A stretch of 5,909 bases of DNA from Planctomycetota bacterium (GTDB lineage Bacteria; Planctomycetota; Planctomycetia; Pirellulales; Thermoguttaceae), in the NCBI GenBank assembly GCA_015661985.1, contig DQVB01000601.1:1-5909 (forward strand). The letters are read 5' to 3'. This document shows, piece after piece, positions 5,781 through 5,909 of the stretch. The notes below the pieces were generated by a model. That model had not been told where the DNA came from. It worked only from the letters and a program-made list of their open reading frames with translations, and ran no database searches. Numbering within the stretch: the first letter of the stretch is position 1; each line of letters starts with the position of its first letter. The position numbers and the translations under genes are program-made.

Positions 5781-5909
5781 TACGAGACCTTGTTTTGGCG
5801 TGTGCCCCATCGTGCGACCACTCCCGGTGGGCGATGTTCCCGTCTGGCGGAATCGTTTAGCCGCAAGTCTCCGGACGCTTGCCTACCGTTGAAGCACGAT
5901 GACGTTGCA
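5772..5909. other. Terminal stretch without a recognisable gene
   Basis: The last 138 bases contain no start with a good ribosome site and no recognisable product on either strand. They may lead into a gene beyond the window. Confidence 0.5.

Noticed and set aside
1..5909. CRISPR array, tRNA, rRNA or insertion sequence
   Set aside because: No regularly spaced direct repeats, cloverleaf, rRNA-like stretch or transposase frame was seen on either strand.

Overview
This 5.9-kb, GC-rich window most likely comes from a planctomycete (Planctomycetota), perhaps a Pirellulales or Thermoguttaceae-like lineage. The pointers are two TadG/vWA-type surface proteins of the style common in that phylum, a small Cys-rich protein, palindromic repeats of the GCAGGC-loop-GCCTGC type in an intergenic gap, and a stand-alone csrA beside a CcbP-like protein. 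This assignment rests on protein character and recall, not on a database search.

Region 1 (2-3054, + strand) is a Tad/Flp-like cell-surface cluster. It holds the 3' part of a von Willebrand factor A (vWA) protein, a 474-bp gap with no convincing gene, a secreted protein of unknown function whose frame breaks at a run of six G, and a complete TadG-like protein with an N-terminal membrane anchor. The three genes face the same way and plausibly serve one envelope or pilus-like assembly. The frame break is either a one-base error or mutation, or a -1 slippage site (G GGG GGA).

Region 2 (3027-4680, - strand) holds pdxA, encoding 4-hydroxythreonine-4-phosphate dehydrogenase of vitamin B6 synthesis. 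Downstream of it lies a 349-bp non-coding stretch with at least three strong inverted repeats, two of them related copies of what looks like a dispersed palindromic element. A 91-aa Cys-containing protein follows, whose 3' end overlaps the tadG-like gene tail to tail.

Region 3 (4681-5909) starts with the divergent pdxA/csrA intergenic region, which has a near-consensus sigma-70 promoter aimed at csrA and a hairpin that can bury the csrA Shine-Dalgarno together with a CsrA-type ACGGA site, suggesting autoregulation. csrA is followed by a gene for a 147-aa acidic protein resembling the CcbP calcium-binding family. The last 138 bases show no recognisable gene.

No wholly new multi-gene system is evident. 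The best leads are the frame-broken secreted Tad-cluster gene, the paired palindromic repeats, the small Cys-motif protein and the csrA leader.
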